A stretch of DNA of 64,000 nucleotides from an uncultured Clostridia bacterium (GCA_948805675.1 CAQIBN010000001.1:48984-112983), one strand, 5' to 3'. Shown: positions 46,922 to 55,396, counted from the stretch's first letter. Notes: generated by a model not told the origin, from the letters alone. Numbers and translations are program-made.

Positions 46922-47833
46922 ATGGAAAATGAAATTTTTAATCCATATAGAAGATTTTCAAAAAGTAATGAAGAGATACTAGAAGAAAAAGAAGCAAACA
47001 ATGTAAAAGGAGGTTTTACAGAACTTAATTTAAAGGACTTAGTTCCCTTTAAAAATCAGCCTTTTAATGTATATTCTAATGATGAAATGAAAGATTTAAA
47101 GGAATCAATTGAACGAATAGGACTACAAAATGCAATTATAGTTAGAAGACTACAAAATAATCAATATGAAATAGTAGCAGGTCATAATAGAGCTAGAGCT
47201 TTTAAAGAGCTTGGAAGAGAGAAGATACCTGCAATAATACAAGACATTGATGATGACACAGCTCAAATGATTATGATTGATACAAATATAGTTCAAAGAC
47301 AAAATTTAACAACAATGGAAAGAGCAAAAGCATACAAAATAAAAGATGAAATAAAAAAGAGAAGAAGATTTGACATAGATAAAGTGGAAGAAAATTTATC
47401 AGATGAGGAAAAAGAAAAATTAGCTAGTGAAGAAGCAAGACAAACATTTTATAGATATTTAAGCTTGAATAATTTAATACCAGAATATCAAGCAAAATGT
47501 GATAATGGCTCATTATCAGCAAAAGCAGGAGAACAATTATCTAAACTAAATATAAATCAACAAAGAAAAATATATGAGGCGTTAGGAGATTCAAAAATTA
47601 CTGAAAATAAAGCACAAGAGCTAAAAAAATTAGCAAATACTTTTAATGAATTAACAGTAGATATTATAAAGGAAAGCTTTAATGGGAATAAAAGTGTAAT
47701 TAAATCTTCAATTAGATTTACTAAAAAAGAGATGGAGAAATATTTTAGTGATTTTAAAAGTATCGAAGAAATTAAAGAATATATTATTAGCCTTTTAGAA
47801 GAAAATAATGAAAAGATAGAAGATTCCCCTTAG
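46922..47833 (+). CDS. ParB/Spo0J-like partition protein
   Basis: 303 residues. ParB N-terminal nuclease-like domain: LKDLVPFKNQPFNVY, ESIERIGLQNAIIVRR, the CTP-binding motif VAGHNRARAFKELG, then a helix-turn-helix region. No parA is next to it. Probably stabilises the element or regulates it. The stop codon lies within the hairpin at 47823. Confidence 0.85.
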   Translation: MENEIFNPYRRFSKSNEEILEEKEANNVKGGFTELNLKDLVPFKNQPFNVYSNDEMKDLKESIERIGLQNAIIVRRLQNNQYEIVAGHNRARAFKELGREKIPAIIQDIDDDTAQMIMIDTNIVQRQNLTTMERAKAYKIKDEIKKRRRFDIDKVEENLSDEEKEKLASEEARQTFYRYLSLNNLIPEYQAKCDNGSLSAKAGEQLSKLNINQQRKIYEALGDSKITENKAQELKKLANTFNELTVDIIKESFNGNKSVIKSSIRFTKKEMEKYFSDFKSIEEIKEYIISLLEENNEKIEDSP

Positions 47834-47845
47834 GGGGAATTTTAT
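47823..47845 (+). terminator. terminator at the end of parB
   Basis: ATTCCCC/GGGGAAT stem and T-run, overlapping the stop codon. Confidence 0.65.
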
Positions 47846-47890
47846 TATTAATGTAATACAAAAAGATAGACGTAATACTCTAAAAGGCTT

Positions 47891-47942
47891 GCATTTTACG
47901 TGTTTTGCGTGCTCTGTATGAGCACTTTCCTGCGTTATCAGT
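47891..47942 (-). repeat. 52 bp inverted repeat, right copy
   Basis: Reverse complement of 44521-44572 at 45 of 52 positions. It lies 57 bases before the relaxase accessory gene, so this copy is also the best candidate for the oriT of the MobP relaxase. Confidence 0.75.
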
Positions 47943-47998
47943 AAAATTAAGATAATATTAAATATAAATTTAATATATGAATAGGGAGATGATAAATA

Positions 47999-48472
47999 AT
48001 GCCAAAATTAAAAGAGAATGGCACTTTAAATCGAAGAAGATTAGGTATAACTATAGATCCAGAATTAGATGATGAATTAAATAAATATATGATAGCTCAA
48101 AATTATAAAAAGTCAAAATCTTACTATATAGAGCAGGCAGTTAGAATGTATATACATCAAGACGAAAGAGTTTTAGCAAAGCAAATTGAAGATTCAATTA
48201 AGTTTAATATAAAAACTTTTGAGGATAGATATTGTAGAATTTTAGCAAAAGGAATTAAAAGAATATACGCAAATACTAAAATATTATTGAATATGCTTGC
48301 GTATATGTCTAACTCAGAAAATGACACTAGATTTCTATTAGAGACATTAAATGAAGCAGAAGTTGATGGCTATAAAGTTTTAAAAAATGGAATTATTGAA
48401 AGAGATATAGAAGATTTATTTCCAAAAGAAGAATTAATAAAAAAAGCTAAACAGGAAACAAGAGGTAAGTAA
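47999..48472 (+). CDS. ribbon-helix-helix relaxosome accessory protein
   Basis: 157 residues. The N-terminal segment RRLGITIDPELDDELNKYM followed by SKSYYIEQAVRMYI is a CopG/MobC-like ribbon-helix-helix. The C-terminal half is helical. It overlaps the relaxase gene start by one base, which supports a role as oriT-binding partner of the relaxase. Confidence 0.7.
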   Translation: MPKLKENGTLNRRRLGITIDPELDDELNKYMIAQNYKKSKSYYIEQAVRMYIHQDERVLAKQIEDSIKFNIKTFEDRYCRILAKGIKRIYANTKILLNMLAYMSNSENDTRFLLETLNEAEVDGYKVLKNGIIERDIEDLFPKEELIKKAKQETRGK

Positions 48473-49707
48473 TGATTAGTGGCACAAACTTTATAGACCT
48501 AAATCAAAAAAATAAAACTAAGCAAGAGCAAATAGATAGACTTTCAAATAAGCAGAGAGCTACTGTTATAAAGACACATGTTAATTATATAGGAAAAACA
48601 GATGGTGCAGAAAATAATGGAGAGCATAGTCTTTTTGGAACTTTAAATAATAATGAAAATGTATATGAAATGAAAAAATCACACATATTATCATACATAA
48701 AAAATAAGGTATCAACAGGAGCATATGTTTATAAAACAGTTATATCACTTACAGAAGAAGATTCTGAAAGATATGGATATACTACAAAAAATGACTGGGA
48801 AAATTTAATAAGAGCTAATATAAAACTAGTTGCAGATGAATATAACATAAAACTTGAAAATCTTGATTGGGTAGCCTCTTTTCATACAAAAGAAGAACAC
48901 CCACACGTACATTTAGTATTTTATGATAATTCAAATTTAAAAAAAGTTAAGCCATATGTTCAGTATGATAAAATAAAACAGAAACTGAATTATTATGTAT
49001 ATAAAAAAGATATACAACCATTATTAGATGAAAAAAATACTATAAAAAAAGAAATAAAAAATGTGTTTCAAGATAACATAGATGAAATAGTATGTTATGA
49101 TAGTAACAAAATATTCAATAACAAAATTAAAGATAAAGATTTAAATGAAATTGCTTTATTATTAAAAGAGCTTTATGAAATTAAACACTTAGAATATAAA
49201 ACAACTCAAAAAGGGTCTTGGAAAATGCAGTACCAAACACCAGAAGTTAAAGAAAAAATAAGAGCTATAACTAATAAAATATTAACTTCATCTTCACAAA
49301 TAAAAGATGAAGTTAATTTGTATATAAATGCTTGTATTGAAATTGAACAAATAAAAAATATAAATAATACAATTAAGCAAAATAGAAAAGCTATAAATCA
49401 AACAATAGAAAAGGAAACAGAATTTATTTTGAAAAAGATAGATAATCAGATTTTGAATTATTTGAAAGATACTAAAACAAAGATTTTAGAAGAGCTTAAT
49501 TCTAAAAGTTATAATAAATTAATTACCAATATGATTTTAAAAACACTGAATCACTTATTTAGATGTATAAATAATGACTTAAATAATACATTGAATTTTA
49601 AAAGTGAATTAAACAAAAGAACAATGAATTTATCTCTATCTAAAAGAGCTAAAAAGGAATTTGCATTAAAACATAGAGATGTTGGAATTATAGATTGGGA
49701 AAAGTAA
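48472..49707 (+). CDS. MobP-family relaxase
   Basis: 411 residues. Conserved HVNYIGKTDGA start, YKTVISLTEEDS, and the metal-binding His triad in EEHPHVHLVFY, typical of MobP3-type relaxases of clostridial ICEs. The C-terminal half is a long helical region. It nicks oriT and starts transfer. This element is thus at least mobilizable. Confidence 0.85.
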   Translation: MISGTNFIDLNQKNKTKQEQIDRLSNKQRATVIKTHVNYIGKTDGAENNGEHSLFGTLNNNENVYEMKKSHILSYIKNKVSTGAYVYKTVISLTEEDSERYGYTTKNDWENLIRANIKLVADEYNIKLENLDWVASFHTKEEHPHVHLVFYDNSNLKKVKPYVQYDKIKQKLNYYVYKKDIQPLLDEKNTIKKEIKNVFQDNIDEIVCYDSNKIFNNKIKDKDLNEIALLLKELYEIKHLEYKTTQKGSWKMQYQTPEVKEKIRAITNKILTSSSQIKDEVNLYINACIEIEQIKNINNTIKQNRKAINQTIEKETEFILKKIDNQILNYLKDTKTKILEELNSKSYNKLITNMILKTLNHLFRCINNDLNNTLNFKSELNKRTMNLSLSKRAKKEFALKHRDVGIIDWEK

Positions 49708-49825
49708 ATTTAAAAATAAAAATCAAAAACTTGTTCTGTGTTCGCTTGAACTTCAAAACAAGTTAATATATAATAATATAGAAAAACATACATAAGAATA
49801 TCAAAATTGTAAGGGTGGCAAAGCT

Positions 49826-50117
49826 ATGGGACGATTTATAGAAATGAAAAATGAAGAGCTATTTAAATATATACAAAATTATATAGCAGAAAAAATTGAA
49901 AGAAATAGTGATGAAGTTAGATATTCATACTTTGAGTTAAAAATAAAACTTAATATGAATGAAAATGAAATTGACAGATTTTTAAAATGTAGCAGAATAA
50001 TACTAGAAGAGCTACGGTTATAGAGTTTACTTTACAGGATCAAAATTTGAATACAAAAATGCAAGAAGAACTGTTGAAGATAATGAACTTATGATTGCAG
50101 TAAAGGATGGGGAATAA
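49826..50117 (+). CDS. small hypothetical protein, +1 frameshift at CGG
   Basis: Start ATG 49826 (SD GGGTGG). Codon 64 is CGG (50015-50017), after ILEEL, and the frame ends two codons later. Skipping the C reads GGT TAT AGA GTT and continues as YRVYFTGSKFEYKNARR to a stop at 50117, directly before the SD and ATG of the next gene (50119). The joined protein has 96 residues and the arrangement with the following gene becomes normal. The family is unknown. Confidence 0.7.
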
Positions 50118-50118
50118 T

Positions 50119-50319
50119 ATGAATATATATAACAATTTTAATATATAAGAAAAGGAATTATTGAAAGAGGCTAATGTAATAATAGAAAATAAAGAATATT
50201 CAAAAGATGAATGTAAAAATATGATTCATAGTATAGTTGATTATGTAATGAATTTTAGTAAAAATGAAATTAGTAGTAATATGAATAAATATAATGGAAT
50301 TATAGAAAAATTAAGATAA
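50119..50319 (+). pseudogene. small hypothetical protein with in-frame TAA
   Basis: ATG 50119 has an SD (GGGGAA) inside the end of the previous gene. Codon 10 is TAA (50146-50148), then the frame stays open for 56 codons (EKELLKEANVIIENKEYSKD...) to a stop at 50319. A single GAA/TCA to TAA change would explain it. It is the third in-frame TAA of this kind in the window, all on mobile elements. Confidence 0.5.
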
Positions 50320-50365
50320 AAACTGTTTACTTATATATTATAAAAAGTCAAAGGGGTTATACTTT

Positions 50366-50602
50366 ATGAAAAATCAAAAAGAAAGTAATCAAGGAAATAG
50401 ATTAGGTAAAAACTTAAACTATAAAGAAGGAGAAAGAGAGCTAACTATAACAGTTGGAAAATCTGGAGATGGATATCCTTGTGGAAAAATGAATATACCT
50501 TATCAGTGGTTTAAAGAATTAGGATTAGAGCAAAAACAAAAGAATGTTATTGCAAAATGTGAAAATGGTGTAATTATAATTAAGAAGAATGATGAAACAT
50601 AG
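50366..50602 (+). CDS. AbrB/SpoVT-like small DNA-binding protein
   Basis: 78 residues with LTITVGKSGDGYPCGKMNIPYQWFKELGL and GVIIIKK at the end, the swapped-hairpin AbrB pattern (a beta strand with a G.S...I.IP... core). SD AAAGGGG. Possibly a regulator of the element's own promoters. Confidence 0.6.
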   Translation: MKNQKESNQGNRLGKNLNYKEGERELTITVGKSGDGYPCGKMNIPYQWFKELGLEQKQKNVIAKCENGVIIIKKNDET

Positions 50603-50722
50603 TGTCTAATGGCTCTATGTTTTACAAAAATTGACAACACGATACGAGTTATAGTATAATAGAATTAATAAAATACAATATAATTAGTTCTAATAATAAG
50701 TTCTTGAAGGGAGTGAATGTAA

Positions 50723-51637
50723 ATGAAAAAGTCAAAAATGATATTAGGTCTTACAATAACAATTGCAATAATATTAATAGGAACAGGAATTACATATTAT
50801 ATTTTAATAAAAAATGAAGATAAAGTAATAACTGAGATAACACAAGACTTAGAAAGTAAACTTATTTTAGAAGATAGAGCTTATGAGTATGGAAGTGAAA
50901 TTACACTACAAGAATTAAATTTAGATAATAATGTAAAAGTGTATATAAATAATGAAGAATTAAGTGGTACATATAAATTTACAGAAGTAGGAGAATATAA
51001 ATTAAGTGCACAAACGAGTCAAACCTACAAAAACTTTTTAAATAAAGAGAGCACAATAATTGTTAAAGAAGAAGCAACAATAAAAGTCGAAGATACTAAA
51101 AAGCCAATTATTGAGGGGGCAGTTGATAAAGAAGTAACTGAAGGAGATACAATAGATTTAAAACAGGGAATTACAGCAAAAGATGTGGTAGATGGAGATT
51201 TACAAATTGTAATTGAAGGAGAAGTGGATACAAACAAGGTAGGGGAATACGAAATAGAAGTAAAAGCTACAGATAAAAATAATAATATTACTGAAGTAAT
51301 GTATAAAGTTAGAGTGAATGCCAAAACAGAAGAGGTAGTTAAAAGCGATAATTTAAATTCATCAAAACAAAGTACACAAACATATACCAATAAATCAAGT
51401 AAGAGTACAGCTAGTAAGTCAACAAATAGTAAAAAGACCAATACATCTAATAAAGTAAAAAATAATAGTAGTACACAAAATAAGTCAAATGGTACAAAAG
51501 ATGAGCAAGGAAATAAAACAAATAGTTCAGAAAATTCAGAGAAACAGATAACTTATAAGGGAACTACAGATGGAAAAAAATATTATTTTGATGAAAGAGG
51601 TGTAAATGGAAACTATGGAGAGAAATTTTCATGGTAA
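50723..51637 (+). CDS. exported protein with Ig-like (DUF5011-type) domains
   Basis: N-terminal membrane anchor (residues 7-28), two beta-sandwich modules (the second contains DTKKPIIEGAVDKEVTEGD ... GITAKDVVDGDL ... VGEYEIEVKATDKNNN, the DUF5011/HYR-like pattern) and a long Ser/Thr/Asn/Lys-rich tail. Surface protein, perhaps for mating-pair contact. SD AAGGGAG. No sorting signal is seen. Confidence 0.75.
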   Translation: MKKSKMILGLTITIAIILIGTGITYYILIKNEDKVITEITQDLESKLILEDRAYEYGSEITLQELNLDNNVKVYINNEELSGTYKFTEVGEYKLSAQTSQTYKNFLNKESTIIVKEEATIKVEDTKKPIIEGAVDKEVTEGDTIDLKQGITAKDVVDGDLQIVIEGEVDTNKVGEYEIEVKATDKNNNITEVMYKVRVNAKTEEVVKSDNLNSSKQSTQTYTNKSSKSTASKSTNSKKTNTSNKVKNNSSTQNKSNGTKDEQGNKTNSSENSEKQITYKGTTDGKKYYFDERGVNGNYGEKFSW

Positions 51638-51766
51638 ATAAAGATGTTTTTTTGAAAAATGTTGTAATGAAAGGGTGGAATGTTATAATTGAAATATAAA
51701 AAAATAGTAGTATTCTTAAAGAAAATATGTTCTAAATAATAATATATAATTTTGTGTCTTGCAAAC

Positions 51767-51819
51767 TTGCAAAAATTAACATAATCTGGTATAATGAAGG
51801 TGTATTCATAAGAATGCAC
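51767..51819 (+). promoter_or_regulatory. promoter and leader hairpin of the DGR operon
   Basis: -35 TTGCAA (51767), 17 bases, -10 TATAAT (51790). Just downstream an 8 bp hairpin, GTGTATTC/GAATGCAC (51800-51819), lies in the leader. The DGR target gene starts at 51865 after AGGAGG. Confidence 0.7.
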
Positions 51820-51864
51820 TTTTCGTTCGGCAAAAATTTATATTTAATTTTTTAGGAGGAAACA

Positions 51865-52797
51865 ATGATGATTAAGACAACAGCTATGAACGAGGTTCAG
51901 GTTAGAACCGTTATGGAAGAGTACATTGGCAAAAGAAAGGTAGCAAAAGTTACTGAAGAAATTCTTGAGGTGATGCAGGAAGAAAGTAAACACACTCATA
52001 AGGGAAAAGCATTTTACATCCACACAGATGAAGCAGGAGCACTTGTGCTTACAGCGGAGTCAGTGATTGAAGGTCAAGTTAAGCAGATTTTGACCTCGTG
52101 GCTTGAAGATGACGAAGTTGAGGACTGTTTGAGACAGCTTATGGGAGAACATCCTGTAAATTCAGATGTAGGATTTGAAACCATTATGGTTGAAGGTTCT
52201 GGAAGTGGATATTACACTGAACTGATGAAGCATACACCCCAAAATGATCGAGAACGGGATTTTATGAAAACTCTTGAAGTAGCTATTAATTCTAAAGTGG
52301 AAAGCTTCAGAGTTCCAGTTAATGACCCATCGATTGATATGAATGGTAAGCTTCAGTTTGTATCTGGTTTCAAGCCTGCAGTTGGCTATTCTTATAACGA
52401 GTTGGAAAAACTCGCAAAGGAAAATGGCGTTCATCTTGGAACAAAGAACGAGTATTGTCTCTTCTTGGGAACAATAATTATTCGATTGATGGCAGAAGGT
52501 TGGTCTGAGAATGATGCATGGAAAGCAGTGTGTTGCGACTCGAAAAAGTTGGGACATTATTCTAATTCGGAAGATGCAAAAAATGACTTCGAGCCAACAG
52601 GCTCCAGAATGATTGCAGGTAAATGCGATCTTGCAAATGCCTATAAGATTCTTGCAAAAGATGAAAAGGCTGGTGGTTTTTGGCTGGCTGGTGGTTTCTG
52701 TAATTGCGATGGTTACGTCATTCCGCTTGCTGGCCTTGACCTTAACAACGACTGTGATAATCATTGCAACTATGGTGTTGGTTGGTTTGTGCTTTAA
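51865..52797 (+). CDS. DGR variable (target) protein with C-type-lectin-like C-terminus
   Basis: 310 residues. The last 43 codons are the variable repeat: GGFWLAGGF...GVGWFVL, the typical end of a CLec-fold DGR target. The fold begins around FVSGFKPAVGYSYNELEKL and includes GSRMIAGKCDLANAY. The N-terminal half (residues 1-150) is unassigned. No signal peptide, so it is probably intracellular or exported by another route. It is much GC-richer than the RT gene next to it and has an in-frame CGG (RERDF). SD AGGAGG. Confidence 0.88.
   Translation: MMIKTTAMNEVQVRTVMEEYIGKRKVAKVTEEILEVMQEESKHTHKGKAFYIHTDEAGALVLTAESVIEGQVKQILTSWLEDDEVEDCLRQLMGEHPVNSDVGFETIMVEGSGSGYYTELMKHTPQNDRERDFMKTLEVAINSKVESFRVPVNDPSIDMNGKLQFVSGFKPAVGYSYNELEKLAKENGVHLGTKNEYCLFLGTIIIRLMAEGWSENDAWKAVCCDSKKLGHYSNSEDAKNDFEPTGSRMIAGKCDLANAYKILAKDEKAGGFWLAGGFCNCDGYVIPLAGLDLNNDCDNHCNYGVGWFVL
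52669..52797 (+). repeat. variable repeat (VR) of the DGR
   Basis: 129 bases matching the template repeat at 54333-54461 with no gaps. About 18 differences fall at adenines of the template and only two elsewhere (near the two ends). This is the signature of adenine mutagenesis by DGRs. Confidence 0.95.
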
Positions 52798-52830
52798 GTA
52801 GCACTGACCACTGATACTGCACCTGAACGG

Positions 52831-52860
52831 TAGAGCTCTCTAACTTTGAGGGCTCTATTT
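52831..52860 (+). terminator. hairpin after the variable repeat
   Basis: TAGAGCTCTC (52831-52840) pairs with GAGGGCTCTA (52848-52857), then TTT. Either a terminator or the hairpin that DGRs often carry just past the VR to help target recognition. Confidence 0.65.
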
Positions 52861-52958
52861 CATTTATGTAGAGTAAAAAATATAAAATTTATTAACAAAT
52901 ATATTTTATTTATGTTATAATTTACAATATATAATTATATAAAAGAGGAAAATGTGAA

Positions 52959-53318
52959 ATGCGTAATAATGAATTAGTAATTATACCTAAAATAGAGAAA
53001 TATATAGAATATATGTTAACAATATTAATAAAACTACCAAGGACAGAAAAATTTAGTATTGGAACAGAAATAAAGACAAGTATGTATGAAATGCTAAAAT
53101 ATACACTTTTAGCAAGTAAGATTGAAAAAAGAAAGAGATTAGAATTATTTAATATTGTAGATAGTCATATATACTATCAAAGAATTTGTATAAGAATAAT
53201 GTTTAATAATCGATGGATAGATATGACGAAATATAAATATAGCAATGAGTTGCTATCTGAAATTGGAAGAATTTTAGGGGGATTAATAAAATCATTAGGA
53301 GCAAGTAAAAATGCCTAG
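52959..53318 (+). CDS. avd: DGR accessory protein Avd
   Basis: 119 residues, all-helical and basic (RRLELF, YYQRICIRIMF), in the position and size of Avd, the pentameric partner of the DGR reverse transcriptase. SD GAGG before ATG 52959. It overlaps the RT gene by 8 bases. Confidence 0.8.
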   Translation: MRNNELVIIPKIEKYIEYMLTILIKLPRTEKFSIGTEIKTSMYEMLKYTLLASKIEKRKRLELFNIVDSHIYYQRICIRIMFNNRWIDMTKYKYSNELLSEIGRILGGLIKSLGASKNA

Positions 53319-54324
53319 AACAATCAGAAATATTTATGAGAATGCAGTTTCTTTTGAAAAGTTACTTAAGAGTTATAAAAAAGCAAGACGAGGAAAGCGA
53401 GAGAGAAAAGAAGTAATTTTGTTTGAACTAAATCTAGAAAATGAAATTTTAAAATTAGAAAAGGAATTAAAACAGGGCAAATATAAACCAAGTAGTTATA
53501 AATCTTTTAAAGTATATGAACCAAAAGAAAGAGTTATAATGGCAGCTTCATATAGAGATAGAGTAGTTCATCAATGGTATGTTGAAAATTTTATAGAAAA
53601 CTATTTTGTTCCACAATTCATAGAAACAAGTTATGCAGGAATTAAAGGAAGAGGAATGCATAAAGCCTCAAAAGATGTGCAAAAAGCAATGAAAATTGCT
53701 AGAAATAAATGGAATGAATATTATATTTTAAAAATGGATGTTACAAAATATTTTCAAAATATAGATAAACGAATTTTGTGGGATATTATAAAAAGGAAAA
53801 TTAAAGATAAAAAGTTATTATGGTTAACAAAAGTGATTTTAATGTCGACAGAAGGAATGACTGGATTACCACTTGGAAATTATACATCACAAATGTTTGC
53901 AAATATTTATTTAAATGAATTAGATCAATATGCAAAACATATTTTAAAATGTAAATATTATTTTAGATATATGGATGACGTAGTTATTATCTGTGAAAAT
54001 AAAACTGTTGCACAAAATAATTTGAAAATGCTATCAAAATATGCAAAAGCAAATTTAAAGTTAACATTTAATTCTAAAACTAAAATATTTAAGAATACAC
54101 AAGGTGTAAATTTTTGTGGATATAAAATCAATGAATATAGATTGAAAATTCGAAATCAAAGCAAATATAGAATGAAAAGAAAATTAAAATTGTATACAAA
54201 ACAGCTAAAAAGTGGTAAAATTACATTACCTGAGATACAAAGAAGTATTGCTGGGTGGACAGGCTATGTTAAACATGCTGATACATTTAATTTAATAAAA
54301 AGTATGTTTTATATAGAGGGATAA
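53311..54324 (+). CDS. DGR reverse transcriptase
   Basis: 337 residues with RT motifs: KMDVTKYFQNID (motif with the first catalytic Asp), GLPLGNYTSQMFANIYLNELD and RYMDDVVII (catalytic YMDD). The start RNIYENAVSFEKLLKSY and the compact length are typical of DGR RTs. It copies the TR RNA with errors at A and, with Avd, feeds the product into the VR. AT-rich, unlike the target gene. Confidence 0.93.
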   Translation: MPRTIRNIYENAVSFEKLLKSYKKARRGKRERKEVILFELNLENEILKLEKELKQGKYKPSSYKSFKVYEPKERVIMAASYRDRVVHQWYVENFIENYFVPQFIETSYAGIKGRGMHKASKDVQKAMKIARNKWNEYYILKMDVTKYFQNIDKRILWDIIKRKIKDKKLLWLTKVILMSTEGMTGLPLGNYTSQMFANIYLNELDQYAKHILKCKYYFRYMDDVVIICENKTVAQNNLKMLSKYAKANLKLTFNSKTKIFKNTQGVNFCGYKINEYRLKIRNQSKYRMKRKLKLYTKQLKSGKITLPEIQRSIAGWTGYVKHADTFNLIKSMFYIEG

Positions 54325-54332
54325 ACTTGTAA

Positions 54333-54461
54333 GCTGGTGGCTTTTGGCTGGCTGGTGGTAACTATAATAACAATGGTAACAACAATCCGCTTGCTGACCT
54401 TAACCTTAACAACAACTATGATAATCATAACAACAATAGTGTTGGTTGGTTTGTGCTCTAA
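54333..54461 (+). repeat. template repeat (TR) of the DGR
   Basis: 129 bases starting 9 bases after the RT stop. Rich in AAC/AAT codons at the positions that vary in VR. The open frame across it is not a gene. The end (GTTGGTTGG TTTGTGCTC) corresponds to the initiation-of-mutagenic-homing region of the VR. Confidence 0.94.
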
Positions 54462-54795
54462 TATTAAGTCAGATTATATAATTTACGGATTATATACAGT
54501 ACAAGTATTAGATATTAAAGGAGGTTTATTCCTTCTTAAGGACTATTTAAAAATCCTTAAGTAAATATTTAATATATGCATATGTGCTAGTAGAATTTAT
54601 TTGAACGCATATATGCTTTAAAAAATTATAAGGTAAAAGTGAACATAGAAAATTTATGGGATAGAAATAGTAGTAAGGTAAAAGGCTTCAAAGAAATAAA
54701 GTAGTTAATTCAAAAATAAAAAAATATATAATAAAATAAATAGTAAAATCTAAGATTTTATGGTAAAATAAATAAAAAGAACAGGAGATGATTTG
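54462..54795. other. noncoding region after the TR
   Basis: No gene. A hairpin CTTAAGGA/TCCTTAAG lies at 54535-54561. In DGRs the RNA downstream of TR is needed for cDNA priming, so part of this stretch probably belongs to the TR RNA. The rest is AT-rich without clear signals. Confidence 0.45.
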
Positions 54796-54972
54796 ATGAG
54801 CGATAAGCAAATTATTTTAAATAGAGTACAAAATATAGATGATACTAAAAGTTATGAAGAGATATTATATGATTTATATATGCAATTTGAAATGCAAAAA
54901 GGAATAAAAGATATGGAAGAAGGAAACACAAAAACAAGTGATAAAGTAAAGGAGATTATAAACAAATGGTAA
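54796..54972 (+). CDS. antitoxin of a RelE/ParE-type module
   Basis: 58 residues, acidic and helical (TKSYEEILYDLYMQFEMQKGIKD region), SD AGGAGAT before ATG 54796. It overlaps the toxin gene by 7 bases, the usual antitoxin-first order. Confidence 0.7.
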   Translation: MSDKQIILNRVQNIDDTKSYEEILYDLYMQFEMQKGIKDMEEGNTKTSDKVKEIINKW

Positions 54973-55277
54973 TTTGGACTGACAATGCTATATCTCATAT
55001 TACTGATTTTATTGATGATTCAAAATATAATATGGAAGAAAATTCAAAATTGTATATGAGGAAACTTGTAGATTATGCTGATATATTAGATACAATGCCT
55101 GAATTAGGTAGAAAAGTAGATAATAATATTTTTAGATATCAAATTAATCAACTTATATATAAAAAGCACAAAATAATATATCATAAAAGAGAAAATGATA
55201 TTGTAATATTAGCGATATTGCATACTAGATTAGATATAAACAAAGCATTAAGAAAATTAAAAAGAGATATAAGTTAA
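54966..55277 (+). CDS. RelE/ParE superfamily toxin
   Basis: 103 residues: a helical start, PELGRKVDNNIFRYQIN, then YKKHKIIYHKRENDIVILAILHTRLD, the ParE/RelE strand pattern with a late HTR motif. SD AAAGGAG lies inside the antitoxin gene. Likely stabilises the element. Confidence 0.8.
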   Translation: MVIWTDNAISHITDFIDDSKYNMEENSKLYMRKLVDYADILDTMPELGRKVDNNIFRYQINQLIYKKHKIIYHKRENDIVILAILHTRLDINKALRKLKRDIS

Positions 55278-55298
55278 AAAAGATAATTTCAAAAACGT

Positions 55299-55341
55299 TT
55301 CAAAAACACTTCATTGTTTTTATAGGAAAAGCAATTATAAT
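55299..55341 (+). promoter_or_regulatory. promoter with shared upstream operator, adhesin gene
   Basis: Same 20-base element as at 46792, with -35 TTGTTT (55314), 16 bases, -10 TATAAT (55336). Confidence 0.75.
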
Positions 55342-55358
55342 TATATTATCAGATATGA

Positions 55359-55396
55359 GGAAGTCTTTAAACCAGAGGCTTCTTTATTTTTGTTTT
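55359..55396 (+). terminator. leader terminator before the adhesin gene
   Basis: GGAAGTCT/AGAGGCTTC hairpin followed by T-rich sequence, between promoter and gene, as in the parB leader. Confidence 0.55.

Noticed and set aside
52162..52764. 200-codon reverse-strand frame in the DGR target gene
   Set aside because: Antisense to a gene confirmed by its VR/TR relation; no SD or family resemblance.
54337..54564. Open frame across the template repeat
   Set aside because: It is a by-product of the TR copied from the target gene's coding sequence; it has no SD and no function as a protein.
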